A stretch of DNA of 53,801 nucleotides, from NCBI RefSeq assembly GCF_009372235.1, contig NZ_ML762923.1, positions 1 through 53,801 on the forward strand. Direction: 5' to 3'. The translations under genes were made by a program, and so were the position numbers. The notes under the pieces were generated by a model, which made no database searches, was not told the origin of the DNA, and saw only the letters and a program-made list of their open reading frames with translations. Of this stretch, positions 9,472-18,322 are shown in pieces (within the stretch, counting starts at the first letter, position 1; every line of letters starts with the position of its first letter). This DNA comes from Dickeya oryzae (lineage in GTDB: Bacteria; Pseudomonadota; Gammaproteobacteria; Enterobacterales; Enterobacteriaceae).

Positions 9472-9503
9472 AAAAATAAAACCGCCGAGGCGGTTTTATT
9501 TTT
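9472..9503. terminator. Bidirectional terminator between glnS and fur
   Basis: A perfect 15-bp inverted repeat, A-rich arm then CCGCC, loop GA, then GGCGG and a T-rich arm. The T tract follows the GC stem on either strand, so it should stop both glnS and the convergent fur transcript. Confidence 0.92.
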
Positions 9504-9527
9504 GCTCAGAATAAAGAGAAGGCTCAA

Positions 9528-9974
9528 TCAGCGTTCGTCGTGGGCGTTGTCGTCTTCACGGCAGTCGCCGCTACTGCAATGGCCGTACAGATACAAACTG
9601 TGGTTGGTGAGCTTGATGCCATGCTTCTCGGAAATTTCACGCTGGCGTGCTTCGATAGACTCATCGCTGAATTCAATCACCCGACCGCAATCCAGACAGA
9701 TCAAATGATCATGGTGGTGCTGTTGGGTGAGTTCGAAAACGGATTTGCCACCTTCGAAGTTGTGGCGGGTGACGATGCCTGCATCGTCAAACTGGTTAAG
9801 CACACGGTAGACAGTGGCCAAACCAATCTCTTCCCCCATATCAATCAGCTTCTTGTATAAGTCTTCCGCGCTGACGTGGTGGCATTGAGGATCCTGAAGG
9901 ACTTCCAGAATTTTCAGTCGTGGAAGTGTGACTTTCAGGCCGGCCTTCTTTAATGCGGTGTTGTTGTCAGTCAT
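9528..9974 (-). CDS. fur: Ferric uptake regulator Fur
   Basis: A 148-residue iron-sensing repressor, same length as E. coli Fur. An N-terminal winged helix (residues 1-82, with LGLATVYRVLNQFDDAG-type recognition helix) is followed by a dimer domain. The metal sites are visible: HHHDH near residues 86-90, CLDC for structural zinc, and a C-terminal GHCSSGDC pair. With Fe2+ it represses iron-uptake genes. Its ATG overlaps the stop of the short frame uof (9967-10050), which suggests translational coupling. Confidence 0.98.
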   Translation of the reverse strand: MTDNNTALKKAGLKVTLPRLKILEVLQDPQCHHVSAEDLYKKLIDMGEEIGLATVYRVLNQFDDAGIVTRHNFEGGKSVFELTQQHHHDHLICLDCGRVIEFSDESIEARQREISEKHGIKLTNHSLYLYGHCSSGDCREDDNAHDER

Positions 9975-10050
9975 GCGGATTTAGTCCTGTTACGTGCTTT
10001 ATCTGGGAGGCTATTAGCCTAGTATCATCGGTCGGCGTAAAAAAGGTCAT
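9967..10050 (-). CDS. uof: Short upstream ORF of fur (Uof-like, 27 residues)
   Basis: A 28-codon frame, ATG at 10050 to TGA at 9967-9969, whose last codons read CAT GAC TGA across the fur start, so the two genes overlap by 8 nt. The peptide ends TGLNPHD. E. coli has a 28-codon uof in the same place, ending in the same frame over the fur ATG. There, translation of uof drives fur translation and the small RNA RyhB represses fur through it. Frame, length and overlap geometry match that arrangement; RyhB pairing was not tested. No strong Shine-Dalgarno precedes the ATG. Confidence 0.7.
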   Translation of the reverse strand: MTFFTPTDDTRLIASQIKHVTGLNPHD

Positions 10051-10058
10051 GTGTCTCA

Positions 10059-10087
10059 ATTATAGAACCGCACCATCGAAATGAAAA
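10059..10087 (-). promoter_or_regulatory. Candidate fur promoter
   Basis: On the minus strand, TTTTCA (10082-10087), a 17-bp spacer and a perfect TATAAT (10059-10064). The predicted start of transcription, about 10052, falls within a few bases of the uof ATG at 10050. A transcript from this promoter would have almost no leader for uof. Confidence 0.65.
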
Positions 10088-10269
10088 CTACGGAACTTTT
10101 ACAATAGGATTCAGGTTAACGTACTGTATTCAGTGTGGTTATCGATAAGAAACAAATTGTATGCCAGGATTTATCATTAAACATAATCCGGCTGAGCGGA
10201 TGACATTGTACCTTGTCAGGATGAAAAGTTAAAAAAATGTATCACTGATTGCGATAGGTTTTATCTATC

Positions 10270-10396
10270 TATACCCATCATACTTCAAGTTGCAGGTGTG
10301 TTGGCTGCGCTCGCTCACCCGAATCACTTACCTGAGTAAGCTCATCGGGATTCGCTCACTTGCCGCCTTCCTGCAACTCGAATTATTTTGGGTATA
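10270..10396 (-). repeat. ERIC element, full 127 bp
   Basis: Bounded by TATACCC and GGGTATA, this imperfect palindrome carries the typical ERIC core segments TTGCAGGTGTGTTGGCTGCG and AGGCGGCAAG (reverse strand), with the central GTGAATCCCGATGAGCTTAC type core. It is 127 bp, the canonical length, and is the near-identical reverse complement of the copy at 43890-44016. ERICs are non-autonomous elements found in enterobacterial intergenic DNA and are usually transcribed. Confidence 0.93.
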
Positions 10397-10506
10397 TGGC
10401 TCTCATTATCGATTTAGCCATCGATTTGCCTGTCGATGTTTACTTATCGAGAGTGATATGGCCCCGAATATATTGGCACCAGCGGTGCATCAGGGCCACG
10501 GGTGAA

Positions 10507-11034
10507 TCAGGCCAGTAAGGCTTTCAAATCCAGCTCTTCGCTGATTTGCTTGACCCAGTTGGAAACGCGTTCGCTGGTCAGTTCCGGCTGGCGGTCTTCA
10601 TCAATAGCCAGGCCGATAAAGTGATCGTCATCCGCCAAGCCTTTTGAGGCTTCGAAGTAGTAACCTTCAGTCGGCCAGTGACCGACGATGTTTGCACCAC
10701 GTGGTTCAATGATGTCGCGAATGGTGCCCATGGCATCACAGAAGTACTCTGCGTAATCTTCCTGATCGCCGCAACCAAAGATGGCTACAAGTTTTCCAGA
10801 AAAATCAATCTCTTCCAGTGTTGGGAAAAAGTCATCCCAGTCACACTGTGCTTCGCCGTAATACCAGGTCGGGATACCCAACAGCAGGATGTCAAAACGT
10901 TCCAGATCCTCTTTGCTGCTTTTGGCAATGTCGTGCAGTTCGGCGACGTCGCTGCCCAGTTGTTGCTGGATAGTTTTAGCAATATTTTCCGTATTACCCG
11001 TATCACTGCCAAAAAAAATGCCTATGAGAGCCAT
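10507..11034 (-). CDS. fldA: Flavodoxin 1
   Basis: A 175-residue long-chain flavodoxin (E. coli FldA 176). It is a cytoplasmic FMN electron carrier for radical-SAM enzymes, methionine synthase and isoprenoid synthesis. The FMN phosphate loop GSDTGNTEN is at residues 9-17. The flanking aromatic stretches are [15 protein letters not shown] and [14 protein letters not shown]. The position upstream of fur matches E. coli, where the two can be read together; an ERIC element now separates them. Confidence 0.98.
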   Translation of the reverse strand: MALIGIFFGSDTGNTENIAKTIQQQLGSDVAELHDIAKSSKEDLERFDILLLGIPTWYYGEAQCDWDDFFPTLEEIDFSGKLVAIFGCGDQEDYAEYFCDAMGTIRDIIEPRGANIVGHWPTEGYYFEASKGLADDDHFIGLAIDEDRQPELTSERVSNWVKQISEELDLKALLA

Positions 11035-11456
11035 AGATTAAATAACCTCTTGATTCCTAAGGGTATGGTGCTTGCGTCACCCACTATCTGCTAATAATAG
11101 CAGACACTGTCTGGCGGATAAACGTGTATCTGTGGCTGCCTGCATTCGTGCTGTAAAAACAATTAATTGATTCTTTTTTCATCGACTTCTTAATGTTTTT
11201 TTAATTTTTTTTAAATACGATATTCCCGTAGGTAACTGAAAATATCGGTAATTGGTTAAATATCTAATTTTTATTAGTTTTTAAAAAAACAGAAAAGACT
11301 AAATATTCTTATAGTTTTGACGATGACGAAACATAGTGCTTTATTGAATGTATGTAAATGTGTAGCAATGTTTCTTACAAAACGAGAAAGTTTCTCATTA
11401 CATAAGTCAAAACAAGCCTTACCTCCTCGATCAATAGCTCGTTTATGGAGTCAATT
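11035..11456. other. fldA-chemoreceptor divergent intergenic region
   Basis: A 422-bp, very AT-rich stretch (especially 11160-11300, with several T and A runs) between divergent genes. It holds a sigma-28-like promoter for the chemoreceptor (11300-11326) and presumably the fldA promoter, which I could not pinpoint. No gene is supported. Confidence 0.6.
11300..11326 (+). promoter_or_regulatory. Candidate sigma-28 (FliA) promoter of the chemoreceptor
   Basis: TAAA (11300-11303), exactly 15 bp, then GACGATGA (11319-11326). This compares with the flagellar sigma consensus TAAA-N15-GCCGATAA: the -35 is perfect and the -10 matches 6 of 8. Chemoreceptor genes are usual class 3 flagellar genes, so sequence and context agree. 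The leader to the ATG would be about 120 nt. Confidence 0.7.
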
Positions 11457-13145
11457 ATGCAATTCCTAAAAAATATTGCCATTCGCACTGCTATGTTATG
11501 GGTGCTTGGCATCTTCTGTGCGTTATGGATTGCGGTCTCGCTCTACACCATGTATTCGTTCAAAACCATGAACGAAACGTCTAAAACCAGTGCGTTGCTG
11601 GTTAATAATATGAATTTGGTTAATACCGGGAATGACCAATATTTCCGTATGGTCACCCGACTGGCGCGTGCGATTGATTATCGGCAGAATGGTGATAATC
11701 AAAAAGCGGACGAACAGCAAAAATCATCACAGGCTGCGCTGGATTTACTGAAATCTAACCTTGAAGCCTTCAAAAAGATTGATCATGCTGGCATGTCGCC
11801 GGAACTGGTGGACGCGGTAACACGTGACTGGAGCAACCTGGTTACCCAAGGGGTTGAGCCGATGTTCCAACGTGCGGCGGACAAAAAGTTCGATGAGTAC
11901 GACAAGTATGCCAAAGACATCGTGCCCGCGTTCAGTCGCCAGTTCAATGTCTCGTTCACTAACTTCAACAAAGCCGGGTCAAAGATGTTCGTCGATGCAG
12001 GAGACCGGTTGGAAAGTATTACTGCTATCGGACAGAACATTTTGCTGGCAGGGCTGGTCGCTGGCTTGTTGATGTTGTTTATGACCGACCGTTATCTGGT
12101 GGCTTGTCTGGTGCGCCCGCTCAATGATTTGCGTGAACACTTCCAGGTGATTGCGGCTGGCCGTCTTGGCAAACCGATTCTGGATTTTGGTAACAACTGT
12201 GTAGGTAAACTGTTCCCGCTGTTGCGCGATATGCAAACCAGCCTGGCGAACACGGTGAGTACGATTCGAAGCAGTGCAGATTCCATTTATCAGGGCGTGT
12301 CGGAAATCGCATCCGGTAACAACGACCTGGCAGCCCGTACCGAGTCGCAGGCAGCGGCGTTGGAAGAAAGTGCTGCCAGTATGGAACAACTGACGTCGAC
12401 CGTGAAACAGAACGCGGAAAATGCCAGCCACGCCAGTCAACTGGCTCATCAGGCTTCGACCACAGCCAGTAAGGGCGGGGAGTTGGTCGACAATGTCGTG
12501 AAAACCATGGCAGAAATCTCTGGTAGTTCAAAGAAAATCGCTGAAATTACCAGTGTGATTAATGGCATCGCTTTCCAGACCAACATTCTGGCGTTGAACG
12601 CAGCGGTTGAGGCGGCTCGTGCCGGTGAGCAAGGGCGTGGATTCGCGGTGGTGGCCGGTGAAGTAAGAAGCCTGGCGCAACGCAGTGCGCAGGCGGCCAA
12701 AGAGATTGAAAATCTGATTGCCGAGTCGGTTCGTTGCGTGGATAACGGTTCCTCGTTGGTGGCTGACGCAGGCAGCACTATGAGCGAGATTGTGAAAGCG
12801 GTAACCAATGTGACCGATATTATGTCGGAAATCGCCACCGCATCGGATGAGCAGAGTAAAGGCATCGCCCAGGCCGGTCAGGCGATTACGGAAATGGATG
12901 GCGTGACTCAGCAGAACGCCGCGCTGGTGCAAGAGGCCTCTGCCGCCACCCGCTCACTGGAAGAACAGGCGATGGTGCTGACCGAAGCGGTATCCGTCTT
13001 CCGTCTTTCAGAGGAACAGTCATCCGGTCTGTCGCCAAGGCGCGAACGTCAGGCACCGGTTAAAGCCGTGGCGGCTCCGTCAGCCAAAGCATTGCCCGCT
13101 GCAACATCGGCTAAGAAAGGCAGTGATAATTGGGAAACGTTCTGA
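11457..13145 (+). CDS. Methyl-accepting chemotaxis protein with NWETF tail
   Basis: A 562-residue inner-membrane chemoreceptor. I start at ATG 11457, with GGAG six bases upstream, rather than the ATG four codons earlier. Membrane helix 1 is at about residues 9-31. A periplasmic four-helix-bundle ligand domain spans about 32-190, helix 2 about 191-213, and HAMP to about 265. The long cytoplasmic coiled coil has methylation-region sequence [13 protein letters not shown], the conserved hairpin tip [20 protein letters not shown] near residue 375, and a C-terminal NWETF, the docking site for CheR and CheB. That tail marks a high-abundance, Tsr/Tar-type receptor. The ligand cannot be read from sequence. 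E. coli has no receptor here. Confidence 0.95.
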   Translation: MQFLKNIAIRTAMLWVLGIFCALWIAVSLYTMYSFKTMNETSKTSALLVNNMNLVNTGNDQYFRMVTRLARAIDYRQNGDNQKADEQQKSSQAALDLLKSNLEAFKKIDHAGMSPELVDAVTRDWSNLVTQGVEPMFQRAADKKFDEYDKYAKDIVPAFSRQFNVSFTNFNKAGSKMFVDAGDRLESITAIGQNILLAGLVAGLLMLFMTDRYLVACLVRPLNDLREHFQVIAAGRLGKPILDFGNNCVGKLFPLLRDMQTSLANTVSTIRSSADSIYQGVSEIASGNNDLAARTESQAAALEESAASMEQLTSTVKQNAENASHASQLAHQASTTASKGGELVDNVVKTMAEISGSSKKIAEITSVINGIAFQTNILALNAAVEAARAGEQGRGFAVVAGEVRSLAQRSAQAAKEIENLIAESVRCVDNGSSLVADAGSTMSEIVKAVTNVTDIMSEIATASDEQSKGIAQAGQAITEMDGVTQQNAALVQEASAATRSLEEQAMVLTEAVSVFRLSEEQSSGLSPRRERQAPVKAVAAPSAKALPAATSAKKGSDNWETF

Positions 13146-13226
13146 TGTATTGAGGACGTCAGGCGTCATGGATGACGCCAGCACCATTGTAGCTGTGTAG
13201 TTGCTATGTAGTTGTGTCGTATTGTT

Positions 13227-13508
13227 CTAGTCTTGTTGCTCTGCCAACTGTGCCAGCAGCATCTGTTCTATCAGTTCACTTCGGCTGATGTTTTTTTGTT
13301 CAGCCAGCGCATTGAGAATCTCTACCGCTTCACTGTTAATTTTCAGCTCGACACGACGAAGCCCCCGCACTTTGTCACGCCGCAACTGGTTGCGCTTGTT
13401 GATCCGTAACTGTTCGTCACGCGAGAGCGGATTGGTTTTCGGCCGCCCAGGCCGACGCTCATTCGCGAACAGATCCAGCGTGGTGCGATCCGTTTGTTCT
13501 TTTGCCAT
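13227..13508 (-). CDS. ybfE: YbfE family small protein (LexA-regulated family in E. coli)
   Basis: A 93-residue basic protein starting MAKEQTDRTTLDLFA, inside a longer frame whose first 29 codons are not conserved; E. coli YbfE has 97 residues. The middle (RPGRPKTNPLSRDEQLRINK) is followed by a segment resembling a ribbon-helix-helix fold (VELKINSEAVEILNALAE then ISRSELIEQML), so DNA binding is plausible but unproven. E. coli ybfE is called LexA-regulated, yet I see no CTGT-N8-ACAG box upstream here. The Shine-Dalgarno is weak, so the exact start is somewhat uncertain. Confidence 0.85.
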   Translation of the reverse strand: MAKEQTDRTTLDLFANERRPGRPKTNPLSRDEQLRINKRNQLRRDKVRGLRRVELKINSEAVEILNALAEQKNISRSELIEQMLLAQLAEQQD

Positions 13509-13793
13509 AACTAGTGGTACTGCAAGAAATTCGGCCAAAACGCCGCGTGTGAACTCCGGAGGTTGACCGCCGGGATTATCTGGTGCTTTTAGCAACTCAG
13601 GCCGCGTTTTGATGAAATGTGGTTAACGATGCAAGTGGCCATACAGCCGTCCCTCATACTGAGCGCGCCATAATACCCCAGCCGTTGCGGTGGCGACAAC
13701 GTTTACTGAGGCGTAGCGCGCAATTAAACCGTGATTGACGCAGGCTGGTGCGGATGTCCGGCAGTTGAGATTCCTACATGGCCTAATGCGCTG

Positions 13794-14564
13794 TCAGTCA
13801 GCGTCCAGAAAACGGTGGATGGCGCGCAACACCGCGTCGGGTTTTTCCGCGTGCACCCAGTGGCCTGCACCACTCACCACATGGGCTTTCGCGGCAGGAA
13901 ACTGGCGCACCAGAAGGTCGCGATAGCGATCATCGAGATAAGGTGACTCACCGCCACGGATAAACAGAATAGGACCCGCCCAGGGGGATACCTCTTTCCA
14001 GCCGACAATATGCGCGTACTGATCCCACAATACCGGTACATTAAAACGCCACTCCCCTTGCTGAAATGACTTCAGCAAAAATTGCACCACGCCTTCCTCA
14101 CCGGGCAGATGAGGCCGCATGATTTCCGCTGCCTGCGAGCGTTGTGTCGCACCGGCGTCACTGACGGCACGAATGGCGGCAAACACCTTGTCATGGCGGC
14201 GAACCTGATAATCCACCGGTGCAATATCAATTGCCACGATACGATCGATGCGTTCAGCAAGCCGTTCGGTCAGTGCCATTGACACTTTGCCGCCCATTGA
14301 ATGGCCTATCAGAATGACGCGCTCCAGACCCAGCTCGTCGATCAGCTCACACACATCCTGCGCCATGGCCGGATACGTCATCTCTGGCGAACGCGGCGAC
14401 AACCCGTGATTGCGCAGATCAACTTGCACGATATCGTGATGTTTTTGCAGATCGCGTGCCAGTACGCCAAGGTTATCCAGATTACCGAATAACCCATGAA
14501 TGAGGACGACGGGTAATTGGTTTTGCGGGGATTGTGCATTTTGCCAGCGATAATTCAATTTCAT
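13794..14564 (-). CDS. ybfF: Alpha/beta-hydrolase esterase YbfF
   Basis: A 256-residue alpha/beta hydrolase (E. coli YbfF 254), a cytoplasmic esterase reported to act on acyl-CoA and malonyl esters. The oxyanion loop is VLIHGLFGN. The nucleophile serine is in GHSMGG at about residue 90, and the catalytic His is in GAGHWVHAEKP near the C terminus. I choose the MKLNYRW start by family similarity; an ATG four codons earlier is possible and neither has a strong ribosome site. It is divergent from seqA, as in E. coli. Confidence 0.94.
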   Translation of the reverse strand: MKLNYRWQNAQSPQNQLPVVLIHGLFGNLDNLGVLARDLQKHHDIVQVDLRNHGLSPRSPEMTYPAMAQDVCELIDELGLERVILIGHSMGGKVSMALTERLAERIDRIVAIDIAPVDYQVRRHDKVFAAIRAVSDAGATQRSQAAEIMRPHLPGEEGVVQFLLKSFQQGEWRFNVPVLWDQYAHIVGWKEVSPWAGPILFIRGGESPYLDDRYRDLLVRQFPAAKAHVVSGAGHWVHAEKPDAVLRAIHRFLDAD

Positions 14565-14832
14565 GGTGAAGTTCATTCAGAGAGACAGTGGCTTAGGGTA
14601 TCATGACTTTACCATGTCGCTTCGCCGCAGGGTAAACTCTCTCAGGCTGCGTCAGCCGGGGCAGCAGGCGGAAAGCTGCGTTCATGTGCAGGGTGTTCAT
14701 GTACAGGATGCGCAGCACGTTCAGGATAATCCTGAATATGTTATCTCCGCTGTCTGCTGCTGTTCGTGGGTTGCGCATAGCCTGTATAATTCCCGATGAT
14801 TAATTAAAGACATAAAACAGTACTGGATAAAG

Positions 14833-15369
14833 ATGAAAACTATTGAGGTCGACGACGAGCTTTACCGTTATATCGCCAGCCACACTCAGCATATCGGCGA
14901 GAGTGCATCAGATATTTTACGGCGCATGCTGAAATTCAGTAACGCGCAGCCAGCGTCGGTGGCAGTAGTGCCGACAGCAGAGTCGACAATTGCCCAGCCT
15001 GCCGTTGCGCAGCCGCCGCGTGACCGGGTGAGAACCGTGCGCGAGTTACTGTTGTCGGATGAATACGCCGAGCAGAGTAGGGCGGTCAATCGTTTCCTGA
15101 TGGTGCTGTCTACCCTGCATAGCTTATCGCCACAAGAGTTTGCGGCGGCTACTGAATCGTTGCACGGTCGTACCCGCGTTTATTTTGCGGCTGACGAGCA
15201 GACCTTGTTGCTGCACGGTGCCCAGACTAAACCTCGCCTCATTGAAGGCACGCCTTACTGGGTTATCACCAATACCAATACCGGTCGTAAACGTAGCATG
15301 GTTGAAGACATCATGCTGGCGATGCAGTTCCCGCCGGAACTGACAGAGAAAGTTTGCGGCACCATTTAA
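14833..15369 (+). CDS. seqA: Replication-initiation negative regulator SeqA
   Basis: A 178-residue protein (E. coli SeqA 181). It binds hemimethylated GATC sites, sequesters oriC after initiation and organises new DNA. The N-terminal multimerisation domain ([19 protein letters not shown]) is followed by a low-complexity Ala/Pro linker at about residues 45-70. The C-terminal DNA-binding domain contains HGRTRVYFA and [15 protein letters not shown], the segment that reads methylated GATC. pgm follows after 25 bp, so the two form the usual seqA-pgm operon. A TATAAT at 14785-14790 is a possible -10, with no good -35. Confidence 0.97.
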   Translation: MKTIEVDDELYRYIASHTQHIGESASDILRRMLKFSNAQPASVAVVPTAESTIAQPAVAQPPRDRVRTVRELLLSDEYAEQSRAVNRFLMVLSTLHSLSPQEFAAATESLHGRTRVYFAADEQTLLLHGAQTKPRLIEGTPYWVITNTNTGRKRSMVEDIMLAMQFPPELTEKVCGTI

Positions 15370-15394
15370 ATCACTGCGTCAGGAAGAAACGCCA

Positions 15395-17038
15395 ATGGCT
15401 AATCACCCAAGAGCCGGACAACCTACCCGGCAAAGCGACCTGATTAATGTCGCACAGTTGACGTCACAGTATTATGTGTTGAGCCCGGATGTGAGCAATC
15501 CGGCTCAGTCGGTTAAGTTCGGTACTTCAGGCCACCGCGGCAGTGCCGCCCGCCACAGTTTCAATGAAGCCCATATTCTGGCGATTGCCCAGGCGATTGC
15601 TGAAGAGCGCAGCCGTCAGGGCATCACGGGGCCATGCTATGTGGGCAAAGACACCCACGCGTTGTCTGAGCCGGCGTTCATTTCCGTGTTGGAAGTGCTG
15701 ACCGCCAACGGTGTCGACGTCATTATCCAGCAGGATAACGGGTTTACCCCAACACCGGCGGTGTCGAACGCGATTCTGGTGCACAACCGCCAGGGCGGTG
15801 CACTGGCGGACGGTATCGTGATTACCCCATCGCATAACCCGCCGGAAGACGGTGGTATTAAGTACAACCCGCCTAATGGTGGCCCGGCGGATACCAATCT
15901 CACCAGCGTGATTGAAGAACGAGCTAATGCATTGCTGGCAGATAACTTGCGTGACGTGAAGCGCCAGTCGCTGGACCGCGCACGCCAGAGCGGCCACCTG
16001 CATGAACGTGATCTGGTTGAGGCGTATGTCGAGTCGTTGGGTGACGTGGTGGACATGGCCGCTATCCAGCGTGCGGGTCTGAAACTTGGCGTGGATCCGC
16101 TCGGTGGCTCCGGTATTGCCTACTGGCAGCGCATCGCTGAGCGCTACCAACTGGATCTGACACTGGTTAATGATGCTATCGATCAGACGTTCCGCTTTAT
16201 GACGCTGGACCACGATGGTGTTATCCGTATGGACTGCTCATCGGTTTCGGCGATGTCTGGTCTGCTGTCGTTGCGCGATAAATTTGACCTCGCCTTTGCC
16301 AACGATCCAGATTATGACCGCCACGGCATCGTCACCCCGGCTGGGTTGATGAACCCGAACCACTATTTGGCTGTCGCTATCAACTATCTGTTCCGTCATC
16401 GTCCGCAATGGAGTGAGTCGGTCGCGGTGGGCAAAACATTGGTATCCAGTGCGATGATCGACCGTGTGGTGGCCGACCTGGGCCGTAAACTGGTGGAAGT
16501 GCCGGTCGGTTTCAAATGGTTTGTGGACGGTTTGTTTGACGGTACGCTGGGCTTTGGCGGCGAAGAGAGCGCTGGTGCTTCGTTCCTGCGTTTTGACGGC
16601 AAGCCCTGGTCAACGGATAAAGACGGTATCATTCTGTGCCTGCTGGCTGCAGAAATCACTGCAGTAACCGGTAAGAACCCACAGCAGCATTATGATGAGT
16701 TGGCGGCACGTTTTGGCGCACCGAGCTACAACCGTTTACAGGCATCGGCAACCCATGCGCAGAAAGCGGCCTTGTCGAAGCTGTCACCGGAAATGGTATC
16801 CGCCAGTACGCTGGCAGGCGACCCGATCACCGCCCGTCTGACTGCTGCGCCCGGTAATGGCGCGTCGATTGGCGGCCTGAAAGTGATGACCGATAACGGC
16901 TGGTTTGCCGCTCGCCCGTCTGGCACGGAAGAGGCTTACAAGATTTATTGCGAAAGTTTCCTCGGTGCTGAACACCGTGAAAAAATCGAGAAAGAAGCGG
17001 TGGAAATCGTTAGCGCGGTGCTGAGCAACGCGAAGTAA
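15395..17038 (+). CDS. pgm: Phosphoglucomutase (alpha-D-glucose phosphate-specific)
   Basis: A 547-residue enzyme (E. coli Pgm 546) that interconverts glucose-1-P and glucose-6-P, linking glycolysis to UDP-glucose, glycogen and envelope sugars. Motifs in order are FGTSGHRG near residue 45, the phosphoserine loop [12 protein letters not shown] at about 144-155, the magnesium loop DPDYDRHG, the sugar loop GEESAGASF and the phosphate-binding RPSGTE near the C terminus. All key residues are present. It is second in the seqA-pgm operon, which ends in the terminator at 17060. Confidence 0.98.
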   Translation: MANHPRAGQPTRQSDLINVAQLTSQYYVLSPDVSNPAQSVKFGTSGHRGSAARHSFNEAHILAIAQAIAEERSRQGITGPCYVGKDTHALSEPAFISVLEVLTANGVDVIIQQDNGFTPTPAVSNAILVHNRQGGALADGIVITPSHNPPEDGGIKYNPPNGGPADTNLTSVIEERANALLADNLRDVKRQSLDRARQSGHLHERDLVEAYVESLGDVVDMAAIQRAGLKLGVDPLGGSGIAYWQRIAERYQLDLTLVNDAIDQTFRFMTLDHDGVIRMDCSSVSAMSGLLSLRDKFDLAFANDPDYDRHGIVTPAGLMNPNHYLAVAINYLFRHRPQWSESVAVGKTLVSSAMIDRVVADLGRKLVEVPVGFKWFVDGLFDGTLGFGGEESAGASFLRFDGKPWSTDKDGIILCLLAAEITAVTGKNPQQHYDELAARFGAPSYNRLQASATHAQKAALSKLSPEMVSASTLAGDPITARLTAAPGNGASIGGLKVMTDNGWFAARPSGTEEAYKIYCESFLGAEHREKIEKEAVEIVSAVLSNAK

Positions 17039-17059
17039 TGAGCCATCAGCGGTAATCAG

Positions 17060-17085
17060 GGCGCTGTGTAAACAGCGCCTTTTTT
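17060..17085 (+). terminator. Terminator of the seqA-pgm operon
   Basis: GGCGCTGT (17060-17067) pairs with ACAGCGCC (17072-17079) across a 4-nt loop and is followed by six T. It lies 22 bp after the pgm stop. The oppositely oriented EamA gene ends just beyond it. Confidence 0.93.
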
Positions 17086-17101
17086 ATGGCGGTGACCTGA
17101 C

Positions 17102-17530
17102 TTATCCCAATGCCACCAGCAACGCGCCGACAGAAATGAGCGCGACACCCACTCCCGCCAGCAGCGATATTTTTTCACCCAGCAGTAGCACAGCCAGAAT
17201 GACGGCAAACACCACACTGAGTTTGTCGATGGGCGCTACCTGCGCGACGCTACCGCTTTTCAGAGCCATAAAATAAAACAACCAGGACAGTGCCCCTGCC
17301 ACACCACTCAATACGATAAACAACATCGCTTTATGGTTGGCCAGTACGGTGGCGAACAGTGAGGACTTGCCTTGCACCACCACCACGCCAACCAGAAACA
17401 ACGCCATAATCACGGCACGAATGGCGGTAGCGGTATTGGCATCCAACTGTTGCAGGCCGATTTTACCAAACAGCGCCACCAGCGCAGCGCATAGCGCCGA
17501 CAGTAAGGCGTAAAGTAACCAGCTACTCAT
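17102..17530 (-). CDS. Half-size EamA (DMT) family transporter
   Basis: A 142-residue, very hydrophobic protein with about five membrane helices: a single EamA repeat. Most drug/metabolite transporters contain two such repeats in about 300 residues. Single-repeat members such as the small COG2510 proteins are thought to pair up. A conserved-looking PIDKLSVVFAVILAV segment lies in helix 4. Substrate is unknown. It is convergent with pgm and about 100 bp downstream of kdpE, so it might be read through from kdp, but nothing shows a functional link. E. coli has no such gene here. Confidence 0.85.
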   Translation of the reverse strand: MSSWLLYALLSALCAALVALFGKIGLQQLDANTATAIRAVIMALFLVGVVVVQGKSSLFATVLANHKAMLFIVLSGVAGALSWLFYFMALKSGSVAQVAPIDKLSVVFAVILAVLLLGEKISLLAGVGVALISVGALLVALG

Positions 17531-17636
17531 CCGATTATTTTCTCTTTAATTGATGGTCTTCTCGTGGCTAAAAGCCGGGATGCTACGCTTGATGCTGGCA
17601 GGACACCAGTTGCGTCAGGCGTCAGTATCTGGGTGT

Positions 17637-18320
17637 TTAGGGCATAAACCGATAGCCGATGGCGGTTTCAGTCAAAAAGTGACGTGGGCGAGCCGGGTCA
17701 TCTTCCAGTTTTTGGCGTAAATGCCCCATATAGATACGCAGGTAATGGCTGTGTTCCACCGCGTTAGGACCCCAGACCTGATTGAGCAGTTGGCGCTGTG
17801 TCAGCACTTTGCCGGGGCTGGCGAGCAGGGTGGATAGCAGCCGGAATTCGATAGGCGTCAGGTGCAGTTCCTGCTGATTGCGGATAACCTGGCGGTTGAT
17901 CAAATCCACGGTGACATTGGAAAAGGTAATCAGCGGGGTTTCCTGCTGGGGAGTACTAAAACGACGTAACGCGACCCGTGAACGTGCCAGCAGTTCGCCA
18001 ATGCCAAAGGGCTTAGTGAGATAGTCCTCGGCACCGGCATCCAGTGCGGCGATTTTGTCCTGTTCGTCGGTGCGGGCTGATAACACGATAACCGGGATGG
18101 CACTCCACTGCCGCAGATCCCGGATGTAATCAATGCCGTCGCCATCGGGCAGACCCAGATCAAGAATAATGAGGTCCGGTTTACGTGTCGCGGCTTCAAT
18201 CAACCCCCGTTGCAGCGTTTCGGCTTCAAACACGCGACAGCCTTCACCTTCCAGCGCGTTACGGACAAAACGCCGGATCTCTTTTTCATCTTCTACGATC
18301 AGTATGTTGGTCTGTAACAG
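17637..18320 (-). CDS. kdpE: KdpE response regulator, apparent CTG start
   Basis: An OmpR-family response regulator that activates kdpFABC when phosphorylated by KdpD. The translated frame reads TNILIVEDEKEIRRF before the conserved MRVFEAETL-type region, so the acidic pocket (EDE) is coded. The phospho-acceptor lies in LIILDLGLPDGDG, the lysine in LTKPFG, and a winged-helix domain follows (TPIEFRLL, VEHSHYLRIYMGHLRQKLE). No ATG, GTG or TTG exists in this frame between an upstream TGA and the GTG at about codon 30. I place the start at CTG 18318-18320, 2 nt after the kdpD stop and 8 nt behind GGAG. That gives 227 residues, against 225 in E. coli. Starting at the GTG would remove the acidic pocket. 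Confidence 0.88.
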   Translation of the reverse strand: MLQTNILIVEDEKEIRRFVRNALEGEGCRVFEAETLQRGLIEAATRKPDLIILDLGLPDGDGIDYIRDLRQWSAIPVIVLSARTDEQDKIAALDAGAEDYLTKPFGIGELLARSRVALRRFSTPQQETPLITFSNVTVDLINRQVIRNQQELHLTPIEFRLLSTLLASPGKVLTQRQLLNQVWGPNAVEHSHYLRIYMGHLRQKLEDDPARPRHFLTETAIGYRFMP

Positions 18321-18322
18321 GG

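Larger units (their letters stand above)
10051..10506. other. fur-fldA intergenic region
   Basis: It holds the fur promoter, an ERIC element (10270-10396) and 110 bp after fldA. The last part contains ATCGAT-rich repeats near 10402-10451 and a GC-rich imperfect inverted repeat (TGGCCC with GGGCCA, about 10460-10501) that may end the fldA transcript, though no T run follows it. No credible gene was seen. In E. coli fldA is directly upstream of uof-fur and can read through; here the ERIC element intervenes. Confidence 0.6.

Noticed and set aside
10141-10200. Fur box upstream of fur (TTTATCATTAAACATAAT tract)
   Set aside because: Only a partial match to the GATAATGATAATCATTATC type consensus and too far from the predicted promoter to support.
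13146-13226. Terminator hairpin after the chemoreceptor (GGCGTCATGGATGACGCC)
   Set aside because: An inverted repeat is present, but no T run follows and the structure is too weakly supported to list.
13509-13640. LexA (SOS) box upstream of ybfE
   Set aside because: Expected from E. coli, but no CTGT-N8-ACAG type palindrome was found, so SOS control is not claimed.
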